DNA of 23,120 nucleotides, taken from the NCBI GenBank assembly GCA_017561285.1, contig JAFZDG010000091.1, positions 1 to 23,120 on the forward strand. Reading direction: 5' to 3'. Numbering within the stretch: position 1 is the first letter of the stretch; each line of letters begins with the position of its first letter. The DNA comes from Bacteroidaceae bacterium (GTDB lineage: Bacteria > Bacteroidota > Bacteroidia > Bacteroidales > Barnesiellaceae_A). Under the pieces are notes generated by a model. That model was not told the origin of the DNA and made no database searches. It worked only from the letters and a program-made list of their open reading frames with translations. This document shows positions 1 to 7,209 of the stretch, one piece after another. The position numbers and the translations under genes were made by a program.

Positions 1-822
1 GATAGTAAATCCTGTACAAAGTCCATTATTACTTTCGGTATTAATCATATAAATAGACCTAAAATATGGATAATCGGCTGAGGCAATGTAGGCCTGAAAA
101 GGTCCAAACGCTTTGGCATCGGGTGTTTTTTTGACGCGAACAGGCGACACTCTATCTCTCACACGCACTTCGGCCGAATCGAGAGCATTTATCCAACCGG
201 CTCCTATTACACCTATTGCATTGCGGCGTTTCGACACTTCATTTACCACTTGCAATGTATTGTCAACAGCAGCCACTCCGTTATATAAAGCATCGGGGGC
301 GCAAATGGAATCTACTGCATAGCGCACTGTACTTGAATTGCGATTGTCGAAGATAACTTGTATTTTGCCCAACTTCGATTGAGGGAACAGCTCGCTCCAC
401 TGAGTCACCTCTCCGGTGAGTATGCTGCGAATATTCTCTACTGTAAGTATCGAGTCGGGATTGTTTTTATTGACTACAAACGCTATTGCATCTACAGCAA
501 TGTGGGTTTCATTGCAATTGAGTTGATTTTCGAGTATTCGATTCTTCTCCGAAGCAGTGAGACGGCGCGTCATGGTTATGAGACGCACACTATCTTCGAG
601 AAGAGCATTCAAAGCATCACGCTCGGTGCAACGAGTCATATCGATAAAGGCACCGGGATTGGTGCGGGTGAAAACAAATACTTGCTGAGCCAGCACATTG
701 GCGTATGACTCATCGCAACAAAAGTCAATATTACCTTCGTGCATACGATGATCTACCTCTACGCGCGGGGTACACGACACGAGAGCCACCAACAGCATCA
801 ATATAGTCAGTATCTTTTTCAT
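1..822 (-). CDS. PstS-like substrate-binding lipoprotein (3' end outside window)
   Basis: The frame is open from an ATG at 822 to the window edge (274 codons), so the C-terminus is missing. The N-terminus is a lipoprotein signal: a short Lys-rich start, a Leu-rich core and a lipobox LVSC with Cys17. The mature part resembles the PstS/PBP-like periplasmic binding family: an early Asn-Val-Leu helix after a short strand, a mid-protein 'AFVVNKNNP' strand, then 'ILTGEVTQWSEL', which is the typical 'I..G.i.nW..l' element of phosphate-binding proteins, and later 'NAIGVIGAGW'. It follows the 85-aa membrane gene by 9 bp and shares its promoter near 1119. No Pst permease or ATPase is in view, so phosphate import is not shown. 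Its place beside a TonB/ExbBD cluster suggests an envelope role, but this is inference. The family assignment is fairly safe and the ligand is unknown. Confidence 0.8.
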   Translation of the reverse strand, partial: MKKILTILMLLVALVSCTPRVEVDHRMHEGNIDFCCDESYANVLAQQVFVFTRTNPGAFIDMTRCTERDALNALLEDSVRLITMTRRLTASEKNRILENQLNCNETHIAVDAIAFVVNKNNPDSILTVENIRSILTGEVTQWSELFPQSKLGKIQVIFDNRNSSTVRYAVDSICAPDALYNGVAAVDNTLQVVNEVSKRRNAIGVIGAGWINALDSAEVRVRDRVSPVRVKKTPDAKAFGPFQAYIASADYPYFRSIYMINTESNNGLCTGFTI

Positions 823-831
823 CACACGCAA

Positions 832-1089
832 TTATTTACTTTTATACACTCTATATCCTCGATATATGCCATACAAGAAGAATACAACACCCATCATATA
901 ACGAACCCACTCGGGAACTTTACCCACAAACAATGTTGTAAAGACAAGTAAGAAAGCCATTCCCATATAGATGGCTACCATTATAACTCCCGAGATAATG
1001 ACAAAAGGCGATGGTTTGACACTCTCTTCGCGCTCTTGTTCACACTTACTATCGCGTATGTTTTCTTCTATATTGTTTTTCATCTCCAT
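832..1089 (-). CDS. Small membrane protein, two predicted helices, unknown function
   Basis: An 85-codon gene. The N-terminal third is charged (many Glu, Lys, Asn). Two hydrophobic segments follow, roughly residues 28-55 (PFVIISG... to ...TTLF) and 62-78 (VRYMMGVVFFLYGIYRGY), and a short basic tail. I recognise no named domain. The start is taken at the first ATG (1089). A second ATG at 1083 is in frame, but the only purine-rich stretch (GGAG) would abut it directly, so the first looks at least as good. A Bacteroidetes-type promoter lies 30 bp upstream. The stop is 9 bp before the PstS-like lipoprotein gene, so the two are almost certainly cotranscribed. The organisation (helical hairpin plus binding lipoprotein, next to tonB) suggests a membrane partner, but no function can be named. 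Confidence 0.8.
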   Translation of the reverse strand: MEMKNNIEENIRDSKCEQEREESVKPSPFVIISGVIMVAIYMGMAFLLVFTTLFVGKVPEWVRYMMGVVFFLYGIYRGYRVYKSK

Positions 1090-1118
1090 TAATAACGTCG
1101 CTCTGAATTTTCAACTTA

Positions 1119-1151
1119 CAAAGATAGTGAATTTCGGCACAATATAGCGAA
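1119..1151 (-). promoter_or_regulatory. Promoter of the 85-aa protein / PstS-like unit
   Basis: On the minus strand a TATCTTTG box (1119-1126) fits the Bacteroidetes -7 consensus TAnnTTTG. A weak -33 element, TTCG (1148-1151), lies 21 bp upstream. The -7 box ends about 30 bp before the ATG at 1089. It makes this unit independent of tonB, whose terminator lies further upstream at 1257-1290. Confidence 0.6.
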
Positions 1152-1256
1152 TTACACATCATATAAATTAAAAACAAATCTTAAAATGAACACCCGTTTG
1201 CAATATTGGACTCGCACAATAAGGATAGGTTTAAAAAGCAACACCTATAACACAAA

Positions 1257-1290
1257 AAAATGCCCCATCACATATGTAACGGGGCATTTT
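1257..1290 (-). terminator. Intrinsic terminator after tonB
   Basis: A perfect 10-bp stem (aaaatgcccc, 1257-1266, with ggggcatttt, 1281-1290) surrounds a 14-nt loop. On the minus strand it is followed by a run of T (complement of 1254-1260). It begins 19 bp after the tonB stop and closes the exbB-tonB operon. The A-tract and T-tract on the two sides would let it work in both directions, but only the minus strand has a gene that needs it. Confidence 0.88.
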
Positions 1291-1308
1291 ATATTTATCG
1301 ACAAGTGA

Positions 1309-2133
1309 TTATTGCAAGCGGAATGTAACGGGGAGAGTAAAGTACACAGGTACACTCACACCATTTTGCTTACCGGGCACCCATTTGGGCATACTCTTAA
1401 CCACGCGGATAGCCTCTTTTTCCAAAGAGGGGTCGGGGCTGCGGAGTACTTGGATGTTACCAATATCACCAGTTTTCGATACAACGAAACGCAAGATAAC
1501 ACGACCTTGAATACCGTTTTCTGCGGCAACAGGAGGATAGTTAAGGTTGCTACTGATATATTTCATCAAGGCAGCATCACCACCGGGGAATTGGGGCATT
1601 TGCTCTACGGCCTCGAAGGGCTTCTCTTCCTCAGGCTCGGGTTCAGCGATAACCTCTTGGAAGTCGGCAATATCTTGAGCATCTTCTGTATCAACACCTT
1701 GCACATCGGCAATAGAGATATTGATACTTGTTTGTGTCATCTCATCTTGAGTCTTAATCTCCTCTTCTTCAGATACGTTTTCATCGGCTGTAATCACAGG
1801 CGCTGTAAACTTAATAGAGCTCTTCAAAGGAGGTGGAGGGGGTGCCTCAACAATAGGCTCAATTTCGTCATTTTTCTCTACTTCTTGATCTTCAAGGTTA
1901 GCCATCTCAACCTCGGTCACTGTAAATTCAATCTCAGTCTCTTTCTCCTTAGGGAGCTTTTCGATAAGAGTAGGGAGATAAAATGCCAAGGCGATAGCTA
2001 CAACTGAAGTGATGAAAGCGATAAGGTGGCGACGACCAATTTCTTGACGGATAAGGAATCCACCGAAAGCTTGGTTTTTGCCTTCATATGCTAATTCGCA
2101 CCACTTCTTTGAATTCAAATCGATGTTTGCCAT
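1309..2133 (-). CDS. tonB: TonB energy-transducing protein
   Basis: A 274-aa protein that carries proton-motive energy from the ExbB/ExbD motor to outer-membrane TonB-dependent transporters. The N-terminal 30 residues include the 'GKNQAFGGFLIR' stretch common in Bacteroidetes TonB. One membrane helix lies at about 36-54. An acidic periplasmic linker has a short proline run (PPPPP, about 98-102) and many Glu. The C-terminal domain (about 185-274) reads 'PQFPGGDAALMKYI', 'YPPVAAENGIQGRVILRF', 'GKQNGVSVPVYFTLPVTFRL', the full TonB C-terminal signature. The linker is Glu-rich, unlike the Pro-Lys linker of E. coli. It is last in the exbB-exbD-exbD-tonB operon, 36 bp after the second exbD, and ends at the terminator at 1257-1290. 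Confidence 0.95.
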   Translation of the reverse strand: MANIDLNSKKWCELAYEGKNQAFGGFLIRQEIGRRHLIAFITSVVAIALAFYLPTLIEKLPKEKETEIEFTVTEVEMANLEDQEVEKNDEIEPIVEAPPPPPLKSSIKFTAPVITADENVSEEEEIKTQDEMTQTSINISIADVQGVDTEDAQDIADFQEVIAEPEPEEEKPFEAVEQMPQFPGGDAALMKYISSNLNYPPVAAENGIQGRVILRFVVSKTGDIGNIQVLRSPDPSLEKEAIRVVKSMPKWVPGKQNGVSVPVYFTLPVTFRLQ

Positions 2134-2169
2134 AATTTGTCTCTTTTACTTAGTTGTGTGAATTAGTTA

Positions 2170-2922
2170 TTATTTACCAAAATCGCTTGAAGCAGCCAAC
2201 TCACCTTTAGTAAGGTAGTTACCAATGAGGAAGAGATCACCTTCGGTCATATCTACAACGGCATATTTACCAACGCTGCACACAATCATTTCATCGAGAA
2301 CATCTACAAGGCTTGAGTATGTAGCACCGGGGCCATTGAGATAGTCATTGTTCTCTGTTGTTGTTTTAGCTTTGATAACCACCATAGGAGCACCTTTGGT
2401 TTTCTTAGCCTCACTAACGGCTTCATCACGAACTGACATTAATTCTGCAAGTTGAGCTTCAGCATCAGCTTTAGGAAGATGCTTAGCCTTAACACCGGCT
2501 TGAGCCTCTTCAAAAGTCTTATTAGCCTCTTCAACCAAGCCAATTACCTCTTCGTTACGCTCGAGAAGAAGAGCGCGGATGCTGTTCTCAGCTTCGGGGT
2601 TAAGAGAAGCCTCTACAAGCGAGGTATATTCTTTATAATTGGGCTCACCCAAATAGTAGAATACTTGGTCGTTGTCGCCAATGAGGATTGTGATAGCCTC
2701 AGAAGCTTTCAATTTGCTTTGTTGTTCTTCGGTTACGGCGTCTTTACTGGGCATTACCAAATCCATGGTACGACTTTCTGTCATAGTTGTACAAAGCATG
2801 AAGAAGGTAATAAGAAGCATATTCATATCCACCATAGGCGTAAAGTCTACGTGGATGTTCATTTTCTTCTGTTGACCTTTTTTCTTTTTACCGCCGTTAT
2901 CTTTTACTTCTACTTGTGCCAT
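2170..2922 (-). CDS. exbD: ExbD/TolR-family motor protein, long form
   Basis: A 250-aa ExbD/TolR-type protein of the TonB motor. A Lys-rich cytosolic N-terminus precedes one membrane helix at about 28-47, 'FTPMVDMNMLLITFFML', whose Asp32 matches the proton-carrying Asp25 of E. coli ExbD. The periplasmic part is much longer than in E. coli ExbD (about 141 aa). Between the helix and the C-terminal 'MVVIKAKTTTENNDYLNGPGATYSSLVDVLDEM' type fold there is a Glu/Ala-rich insert (about 105-175) that looks helical, possibly a coiled coil. It lies 37 bp downstream of the first exbD and 36 bp upstream of tonB. It is probably a non-identical partner of the first ExbD in one complex. The insert's function is not evident. 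Confidence 0.9.
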   Translation of the reverse strand: MAQVEVKDNGGKKKKGQQKKMNIHVDFTPMVDMNMLLITFFMLCTTMTESRTMDLVMPSKDAVTEEQQSKLKASEAITILIGDNDQVFYYLGEPNYKEYTSLVEASLNPEAENSIRALLLERNEEVIGLVEEANKTFEEAQAGVKAKHLPKADAEAQLAELMSVRDEAVSEAKKTKGAPMVVIKAKTTTENNDYLNGPGATYSSLVDVLDEMIVCSVGKYAVVDMTEGDLFLIGNYLTKGELAASSDFGK

Positions 2923-2959
2923 AATTTAATTTTACATTTAAATTACATTGAACAGGTTA

Positions 2960-3610
2960 TTAGCCTTCGTTCAAGGTAGTGATTAGACTAAAGCGGTTTT
3001 GACGCAATTCTTGTAACGTATCCATTACTTTTTTCACAACATCATAAGGAGTCTTCTTATCGGCCTTGATAACAATCTTAAGTCTCTTTTGAGAGTTTTC
3101 AAGTTCGTCATAAGCAGGATCATCCTTCATTCGTTGGCTACCACAGCGAGTTGCAAAATCTACCCACTCTTTGAATTGGTTGTCGATAGAGTCGCAAGGT
3201 ACGCCATAGTTTTTGAGCTCGCCGGCTTGATCTTCAAAACGCATTGAGAGGAACTCGGGCATTTGAGCAACGGGAACACCAAACCACTCAGAGAGACGGA
3301 AAGTATTCTTTTGCTCATCGGTGAGTTGTACATCTGTATGCACTTTGAGCATCTCATCGAGTGCAGCTGCGCGGTCGTTGAAGTTGTCAAGTCCCAAGAA
3401 CACTTTACCAGAAGGCTCAATAAGAATCTTCAAAACGTCTTGCTCGGGAATTTCGAACTCAGAAACCGAAGCAGGAGTAATAGTCTGCACAGGCTCTTGT
3501 TGAACGAATGTAGATGTCAGCATGAAGAAAGTAAGCAGAAGCACAGTAACGTCACTCATCGCGGTCATATCGATGAGCGTACTCTTCCTTTTTACTTTAA
3601 CCTTTGCCAT
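2960..3610 (-). CDS. exbD: ExbD/TolR-family motor protein, first copy
   Basis: A 216-aa ExbD/TolR-type protein. A short basic N-terminus precedes one membrane helix at about 14-31, 'DMTAMSDVTVLLLTFFML', with Asp20 at the proton-pathway position. The periplasmic part begins 'QQEPVQTITPASV' and 'LKILIEPSGKVFLGLDNF' and ends with the conserved 'LKIVIKADKKTPYDVVKKVMDTL' module seen in ExbD. An insert of about 75 residues between these parts (about 85-160) has two Cys and is not in E. coli ExbD. It lies 29 bp after exbB and 37 bp before the second exbD. The two ExbD copies share the membrane motif but differ almost everywhere else, so they are not a recent duplication. Confidence 0.92.
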   Translation of the reverse strand: MAKVKVKRKSTLIDMTAMSDVTVLLLTFFMLTSTFVQQEPVQTITPASVSEFEIPEQDVLKILIEPSGKVFLGLDNFNDRAAALDEMLKVHTDVQLTDEQKNTFRLSEWFGVPVAQMPEFLSMRFEDQAGELKNYGVPCDSIDNQFKEWVDFATRCGSQRMKDDPAYDELENSQKRLKIVIKADKKTPYDVVKKVMDTLQELRQNRFSLITTLNEG

Positions 3611-3639
3611 ATTACAAAGTCCTTTCTTTTAGCTGATGA

Positions 3640-4461
3640 TTAGTGAGTTTTGTTAAATGCGTTTACGATGCAGAAACCAATCTCATCGATAGCGTAAGTA
3701 AGAGTATCGATTTTGTTTGAGTAGTAGTTGTAAGAAATTACCGCAAAAGCACCGGTAGCAATACCAGTAGCAGTATTTACAAGCGCCTCAGAGATACCGG
3801 TAGAAAGAGCTTGAGAGTCGGCAGCACCATCACCAGAAGCAAGAGCGGCGAACGATTTGATCATACCCATAACGGTACCGAGAAGACCAACGAGAGTACC
3901 GAGTGTAGTAAGAGTAGCGATAATGGGGAGGTTTTGTTGGAGAGCGGGCATCTCAAGAGCAGTAGCCTCTTCGAGTTGTTTTTGGATAGCCTCAACTTTT
4001 TTCTCCTTAGTCAAAGTCTCATCGTTTTCTACTTGCTCATATTTGATGAGAGCAGAAGCAACAACACTTGCAACAACACCACGTTTTTTAGCGCAAAGAT
4101 CTTTAGCTTTAGCGAGGTCGTTATTTTCGAGAGCCTCTTTAACACCGGCGATAAATTTAGTAGTGTTACCTTTACCGTTAGCACTCAACATAGCGATGAA
4201 ACGCTCTACAGAAAGAACGATAACTGTGAGAAGACAAGTCATAAGGATAGGCACGATGAAACCACCTTTGTAAACTGTAGCGAGAAGGTCGCCATTGAGG
4301 GGGTGACCGTTAACGGGGTCGCCTTCAGAGAAACGGTGAGGAGCACCGCAAACAAATTGATAGAAGCAGAAACCTGCTACAGCGCAAAGCAAGATAACCC
4401 AGATGGGACTCTTAACGCCAATCACATTCGACTTTTTAGTCGCAGCCTTTTTAGTTGCCAT
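3640..4461 (-). CDS. exbB: ExbB/MotA/TolQ-family proton channel
   Basis: A 273-aa inner-membrane channel subunit that forms the ion-driven motor with ExbD and powers TonB. A Lys-rich N-terminus is followed by an extra helix (about 18-38), the 'IVPILMTCLLTVIVLSVERFIAML' helix (about 69-93), a cytosolic helical region, then the diagnostic C-terminal pair: 'LPIIATLTTLGTLVGLLGTVMGMI' and 'ISEALVNTATGIATGAFAVISYNYY'. These match the MotA/TolQ/ExbB signature. It is slightly longer than E. coli ExbB (244 aa) because of the N-terminal helix. It is first in the operon, preceded by a 415-bp spacer with a likely -7 box at 4628-4635. Confidence 0.93.
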   Translation of the reverse strand: MATKKAATKKSNVIGVKSPIWVILLCAVAGFCFYQFVCGAPHRFSEGDPVNGHPLNGDLLATVYKGGFIVPILMTCLLTVIVLSVERFIAMLSANGKGNTTKFIAGVKEALENNDLAKAKDLCAKKRGVVASVVASALIKYEQVENDETLTKEKKVEAIQKQLEEATALEMPALQQNLPIIATLTTLGTLVGLLGTVMGMIKSFAALASGDGAADSQALSTGISEALVNTATGIATGAFAVISYNYYSNKIDTLTYAIDEIGFCIVNAFNKTH

Positions 4462-4627
4462 AATTCAATGTTTTTTAATTTGGTTTAAGTGTTTAATATT
4501 AAGTATTTAGTTCTCTCAAAATTATCATTCCATACAGGTACTCTCTCCCATATCTACCGATACAATCAGGATTAAATTTTACGTCCTTTTTCGGCATTTA
4601 TAAATGTGTTTACACACAATATCGGGG

Positions 4628-4635
4628 CAAATTTA
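4628..4635 (-). promoter_or_regulatory. Likely -7 box of the exbB operon
   Basis: TAAATTTG on the minus strand fits TAnnTTTG. At the expected distance upstream there is only CTTT, not TTTG. It would give a leader of about 160 nt before the exbB ATG. A second candidate, TAATTTTG at 4517-4524, is nearer the gene but also lacks a -33 box. The choice between them is uncertain. Confidence 0.35.
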
Positions 4636-4827
4636 GCACTATTTTTCGGATAAAAAAAGCATTACGATAGTTTTTTAGTATATCATAGATGCAATATTAT
4701 ACCCTAACAATATAGCGTTCAATGCACCAACACTCAATTATATGTTGCTAAACATACTTTTTCACTCATTATTCTATAACGTTATTCGCATCTTTTTATT
4801 GCACAACATATCGTAGCAGCGACAAAA

Positions 4828-4859
4828 TTTGGCAGTATCTCTTTTATGGGTTATCTTTG
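4828..4859 (+). promoter_or_regulatory. Promoter of the zinc-ribbon/FHA gene
   Basis: TTTG (4828-4831), 20 bp, then TATCTTTG (4852-4859): a full match to the Bacteroidetes promoter consensus. Transcription should begin only a few bases before the ATG at 4877. This rules out the longer in-frame start at 4829, which lies inside the promoter. Confidence 0.82.
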
Positions 4860-4876
4860 TGGCAAAATATTACACA

Positions 4877-5398
4877 ATGAAACGTATTACTTGTCCCAAA
4901 TGTGAGCATACATTCAGTTTTGACGAGAGTCGATACAGCCAAGTGAAGAGCATTTCTTTTGCTTGTCCGGCTTGTCGCAAACACTTCTCGCTCACGCTCG
5001 ATGAAATTGAAGAGATGAACCGCGAGGAGATTGATGCTCCTTATGGCTATATTACTGTGATAGAGAATCAATTCTGCTATCGCCAAACCTTTGCTTTGAA
5101 AGAGGGCGATAATGTGATAGGCCGCCACTCACCCGGCAGTGTTGCCGATATATCTATTCAGAGCGGCGATATGAGTATGGATCGCCGTCACTGCATTATA
5201 AATGTAAAGCCTCACCCGGCAGGTACTCGCTACACACTGCGCGACAATCCAAGTCTCACCGGCACTTTCTTGCGAAACGAAATTCTCAATGACCGCGAGC
5301 GTGCCAATATCAAGCACGAAGATGTGGTAACAATTGGTGCTACTACATTTATTGTATATCTTCCCGAAGCCGAAGAGGATGAATACCTTACCGAATAA
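4877..5398 (+). CDS. Zinc-ribbon plus FHA-domain protein
   Basis: A 173-aa cytosolic protein. Residues 6-9 (CPKC) and 30-33 (CPAC) form a four-Cys zinc ribbon like those of MJ0042-type N-termini. Residues about 57-162 fit a forkhead-associated fold: 'GDNVIGRHSPGSVADISI', 'MSMDRRHCIINV', 'LTGTFLRN', that is, the Gly-Arg, Ser...His and Gly-Thr...Asn phosphothreonine-binding elements in order. FHA domains bind phosphothreonine peptides. No Ser/Thr kinase or phosphatase is nearby, so the partner is unknown. I chose the ATG at 4877 because a perfect promoter -7 box ends at 4859. An in-frame ATG at 4829 would have to be untranscribed. It is monocistronic and ends at a terminator shared with yggS. 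Confidence 0.88.
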   Translation: MKRITCPKCEHTFSFDESRYSQVKSISFACPACRKHFSLTLDEIEEMNREEIDAPYGYITVIENQFCYRQTFALKEGDNVIGRHSPGSVADISIQSGDMSMDRRHCIINVKPHPAGTRYTLRDNPSLTGTFLRNEILNDRERANIKHEDVVTIGATTFIVYLPEAEEDEYLTE

Positions 5399-5421
5399 TA
5401 CACATATTATTATATAGACAT

Positions 5422-5459
5422 AAAAAAATACGATGCGTTAAATGCATCGTATTTTTTTT
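5422..5459. terminator. Bidirectional terminator between the FHA gene and yggS
   Basis: A hairpin (aaatacgatgc / gcatcgtattt, 7-nt loop) is flanked by an A-run on the left and a T-run on the right. It therefore carries a U-tract in both directions and serves the two convergent genes, whose stops are at 5398 (plus) and 5487 (minus). Confidence 0.9.
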
Positions 5460-5486
5460 ATTCCTTCAAAAGCTATAATGGTTACA

Positions 5487-6164
5487 TTAGTACTCTCGCT
5501 CTCCAAAAATGGTAGTACCTATACGTACCATTGTACTGCCTTCTTCTACAGCTATACGATAGTCGAGACTCATTCCCATAGACAAGGTGTCGAAACATGG
5601 AGTGTTTGCCATTACACCGGCACGCAGATTGTCAAAAAGTTGCTTAAGCTGTGTAAACTCAGCCCGGACTTGCACTTCATCATCGGTATTTGAAGCCATT
5701 CCCATAATACCTCTGAATCGAATATGCGGATAGGTATCGACAGCTGTTTGAGCCAGAAAATCGGCACACTCTTGCAAGGTAAATCCATACTTGGTATCTT
5801 CTTGCGCCACGTGAACTTCGAGCAAACAATCTACCACGCGATCTATGCGAGCAGCCTGACGCTCTATTTCATCAAGAATGCGAATACTATCTACACTATG
5901 TATCATCGCCACATAGGGTATGATATACTTCACCTTATTGGTCTGCAAGTGTCCGATAAAGTGCCACTCAATGTCGTGGGGCAGCTGATCGTATTTCTGT
6001 TGCAACTCCTGCGCCCTACTCTCACCAAAACAACGATGACCGGCATCATAGGCTTGGCGTATTGTTGCGGCAGGATGAAATTTCGACACCGCCACCAATT
6101 CTACTCCGGTAGCAGGCAGTGTCGATTTTACCTCTTCAAGTCGCTGTGCTACAGTTGCCATCAT
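5487..6164 (-). CDS. yggS: YggS/PLPBP-family pyridoxal phosphate homeostasis protein
   Basis: A 225-aa PLP-binding protein of the YggS/PROSC family, a type III-fold barrel that buffers pyridoxal phosphate and affects amino-acid balance, without known catalysis. Motifs in order: 'LVAVSKFHP' with the Schiff-base Lys28, 'RCFGESRAQEL', 'WHFIGHLQTNK', 'IHSVDS', 'QEDTKYGF', 'FRGIMGMAS', 'TLSMGMSLDYRIAVEEGSTMVRIGTTIFG', which all match the family. Length is typical. Two ATGs stand in tandem (6164 and 6161) and either may be used. It starts 2 bp after the DUF4494 stop, so it is cotranscribed and probably translationally coupled. pdxA, a PLP-synthesis gene, is also in this window but far away. Confidence 0.93.
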   Translation of the reverse strand: MMATVAQRLEEVKSTLPATGVELVAVSKFHPAATIRQAYDAGHRCFGESRAQELQQKYDQLPHDIEWHFIGHLQTNKVKYIIPYVAMIHSVDSIRILDEIERQAARIDRVVDCLLEVHVAQEDTKYGFTLQECADFLAQTAVDTYPHIRFRGIMGMASNTDDEVQVRAEFTQLKQLFDNLRAGVMANTPCFDTLSMGMSLDYRIAVEEGSTMVRIGTTIFGEREY

Positions 6165-6166
6165 CG

Positions 6167-6619
6167 TTATTCTTTAGTCATATCGGGGGTAGTACTTTCG
6201 TAACGGAATACATCGAGCAACGATGTTTCGTTCACCGCTGTAATGCGCCAATCGGCCATTGTACCCTTCATACATTGGTTCAGATTCTCTACGGCTTGCG
6301 AGTGCTCGGTAGCTTGCACCAAGATATTGGTAGGTGTGAGTTTTTCGACACCGGTTTTCTCGTCTATTGTGATAAAACTTACGCGACAACGAAACCAACG
6401 ATCGCCTGTGGCATCGAAATAGATTTCGCTATAATTGGCTCGTTTTATAGCCGACACCATAAACTCTCCCGATACAAAAGGACGCATTTCTTCGATAATG
6501 CGGCCCTCGGCCTCGGTAAACGAGAGTGCATCTACGAGAAACGACTCTGTTACTGTTTTTTGGATACCTGTATCAAGGGTTTTACCATATTTTACTTTAC
6601 ATTCAAACCAGTTTGCCAT
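6167..6619 (-). CDS. DUF4494-like protein
   Basis: A 150-aa soluble protein without signal peptide or membrane helix. It begins 'MANWFECKVKYGKT' and carries 'ESFLVDALSFTEAEGRI' and 'WFRCRVSFITIDEKTGVEKL', which I recognise as the DUF4494 pattern of Bacteroidetes. No function is established. It begins 28 bp after the deaminase stop and ends 2 bp before yggS. The tight link to yggS is the main functional hint. No active-site motif is visible. Confidence 0.8.
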   Translation of the reverse strand: MANWFECKVKYGKTLDTGIQKTVTESFLVDALSFTEAEGRIIEEMRPFVSGEFMVSAIKRANYSEIYFDATGDRWFRCRVSFITIDEKTGVEKLTPTNILVQATEHSQAVENLNQCMKGTMADWRITAVNETSLLDVFRYESTTPDMTKE

Positions 6620-6647
6620 TTTGTATAATATTTTATTGTGTTTTTAA

Positions 6648-7124
6648 TTAATACTCTATTTTATCTTCTTTTTCGCGCCACTTGTCGAAAGTGGCTATCG
6701 CCTCATCCCCCAACATACGATGCGAAGGTATCGAACGCAACTCGGGAGCAAGCGACAATTGGTCATATATAAACAAATCGTCAAAATCTATAGCTTTGGC
6801 ATCGTACTTCGTGTTGGCATAGTATATACGATCTATGTGTGCCCAATATATAGCCGACAGGCACATAGGACAAGGCTCACACGAGGTATAAATGTCGCAT
6901 CCCGACAGGTCAAAAGTACCAAGTTGCTTGGCTGCAGCACGAATGGCATTCACCTCGGCATGGGCAGTGGGATCATTGTCGGCCGTAACTCGGTTGACAC
7001 CGCAAGCCACTATATGGTCATCTTTTACTATTACCGCACCAAACGGGCCACCGCCATTATCAACGTTGCGAGATGATAATGCTATAGCTTCACGCATCCA
7101 TTGTTTTTGCTGTTCTGTTATCAT
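6648..7124 (-). CDS. Nucleoside/guanine deaminase, CMP/dCMP deaminase fold
   Basis: A 158-aa zinc deaminase that would hydrolyse the exocyclic amine of guanine (to xanthine) or a related base. The zinc site is complete: HAE at 55-57 (His55 ligand, Glu57 proton shuttle) and PCPMC with Cys85 and Cys88. The context 'NDPTAHAEVNAIR' and 'IYTSCEPCPMCLSAIYWAHI' is closer to bacterial GuaD guanine deaminases than to TadA, so tRNA editing is less likely. Substrate is inferred from motif context only. I use the ATG at 7124. An in-frame GTG at 7130 is possible but less likely. It is first gene of the deaminase-DUF4494-yggS run, behind a perfect promoter at 7146-7177. Confidence 0.88.
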   Translation of the reverse strand: MITEQQKQWMREAIALSSRNVDNGGGPFGAVIVKDDHIVACGVNRVTADNDPTAHAEVNAIRAAAKQLGTFDLSGCDIYTSCEPCPMCLSAIYWAHIDRIYYANTKYDAKAIDFDDLFIYDQLSLAPELRSIPSHRMLGDEAIATFDKWREKEDKIEY

Positions 7125-7145
7125 ATTCACTCGGTTTTACTCACC

Positions 7146-7177
7146 CAAAGGTAGCTATTATTATGCGCCCTTGCAAA
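7146..7177 (-). promoter_or_regulatory. Promoter of the deaminase-DUF4494-yggS operon
   Basis: TTTG (minus strand, 7174-7177), 20 bp, then TACCTTTG (7146-7153): a full match to TTTG-N19..21-TAnnTTTG. The -7 box ends 21 bp before the deaminase ATG. Confidence 0.8.
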
Positions 7178-7209
7178 CACTATATGATAATAAACCTAAA
7201 AAGTGTTAC

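Larger units (their letters stand above)
4462..4876. other. Divergent intergenic spacer, 415 bp, no gene seen
   Basis: This AT-rich stretch separates exbB (minus) from the FHA gene (plus). It holds the probable exbB promoter (4628-4635) and the FHA promoter (4828-4859). I see no convincing hairpin, direct repeat or RNA gene. A 24-codon plus-strand frame from 4742 is AT-driven and has no promoter or coupling, so I do not call it. Confidence 0.6.

Noticed and set aside
1312..2007. 231-codon plus-strand frame opposite tonB
   Set aside because: Antisense shadow of a clearly real gene; no promoter, low-complexity mirrored composition, no recognisable domain.
2780..2800. TGTAC-type LytTR half-site in exbD (gttgtacaaa)
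   Set aside because: Single copy inside coding sequence, no partner 21 bp away and no promoter nearby.
3811..4488. 225-codon plus-strand frame opposite exbB
   Set aside because: Shadow of the exbB coding strand; the minus-strand product has all ExbB signatures.
4742..4816. 24-codon hydrophobic plus-strand frame
   Set aside because: AT-rich spacer gives such frames easily. It has no promoter, coupling or conserved context, unlike the 25-codon frame at 11654.
7177..7207. Possible terminator after engB
   Set aside because: Only a 6-bp stem with no U-tract; it overlaps the deaminase promoter.
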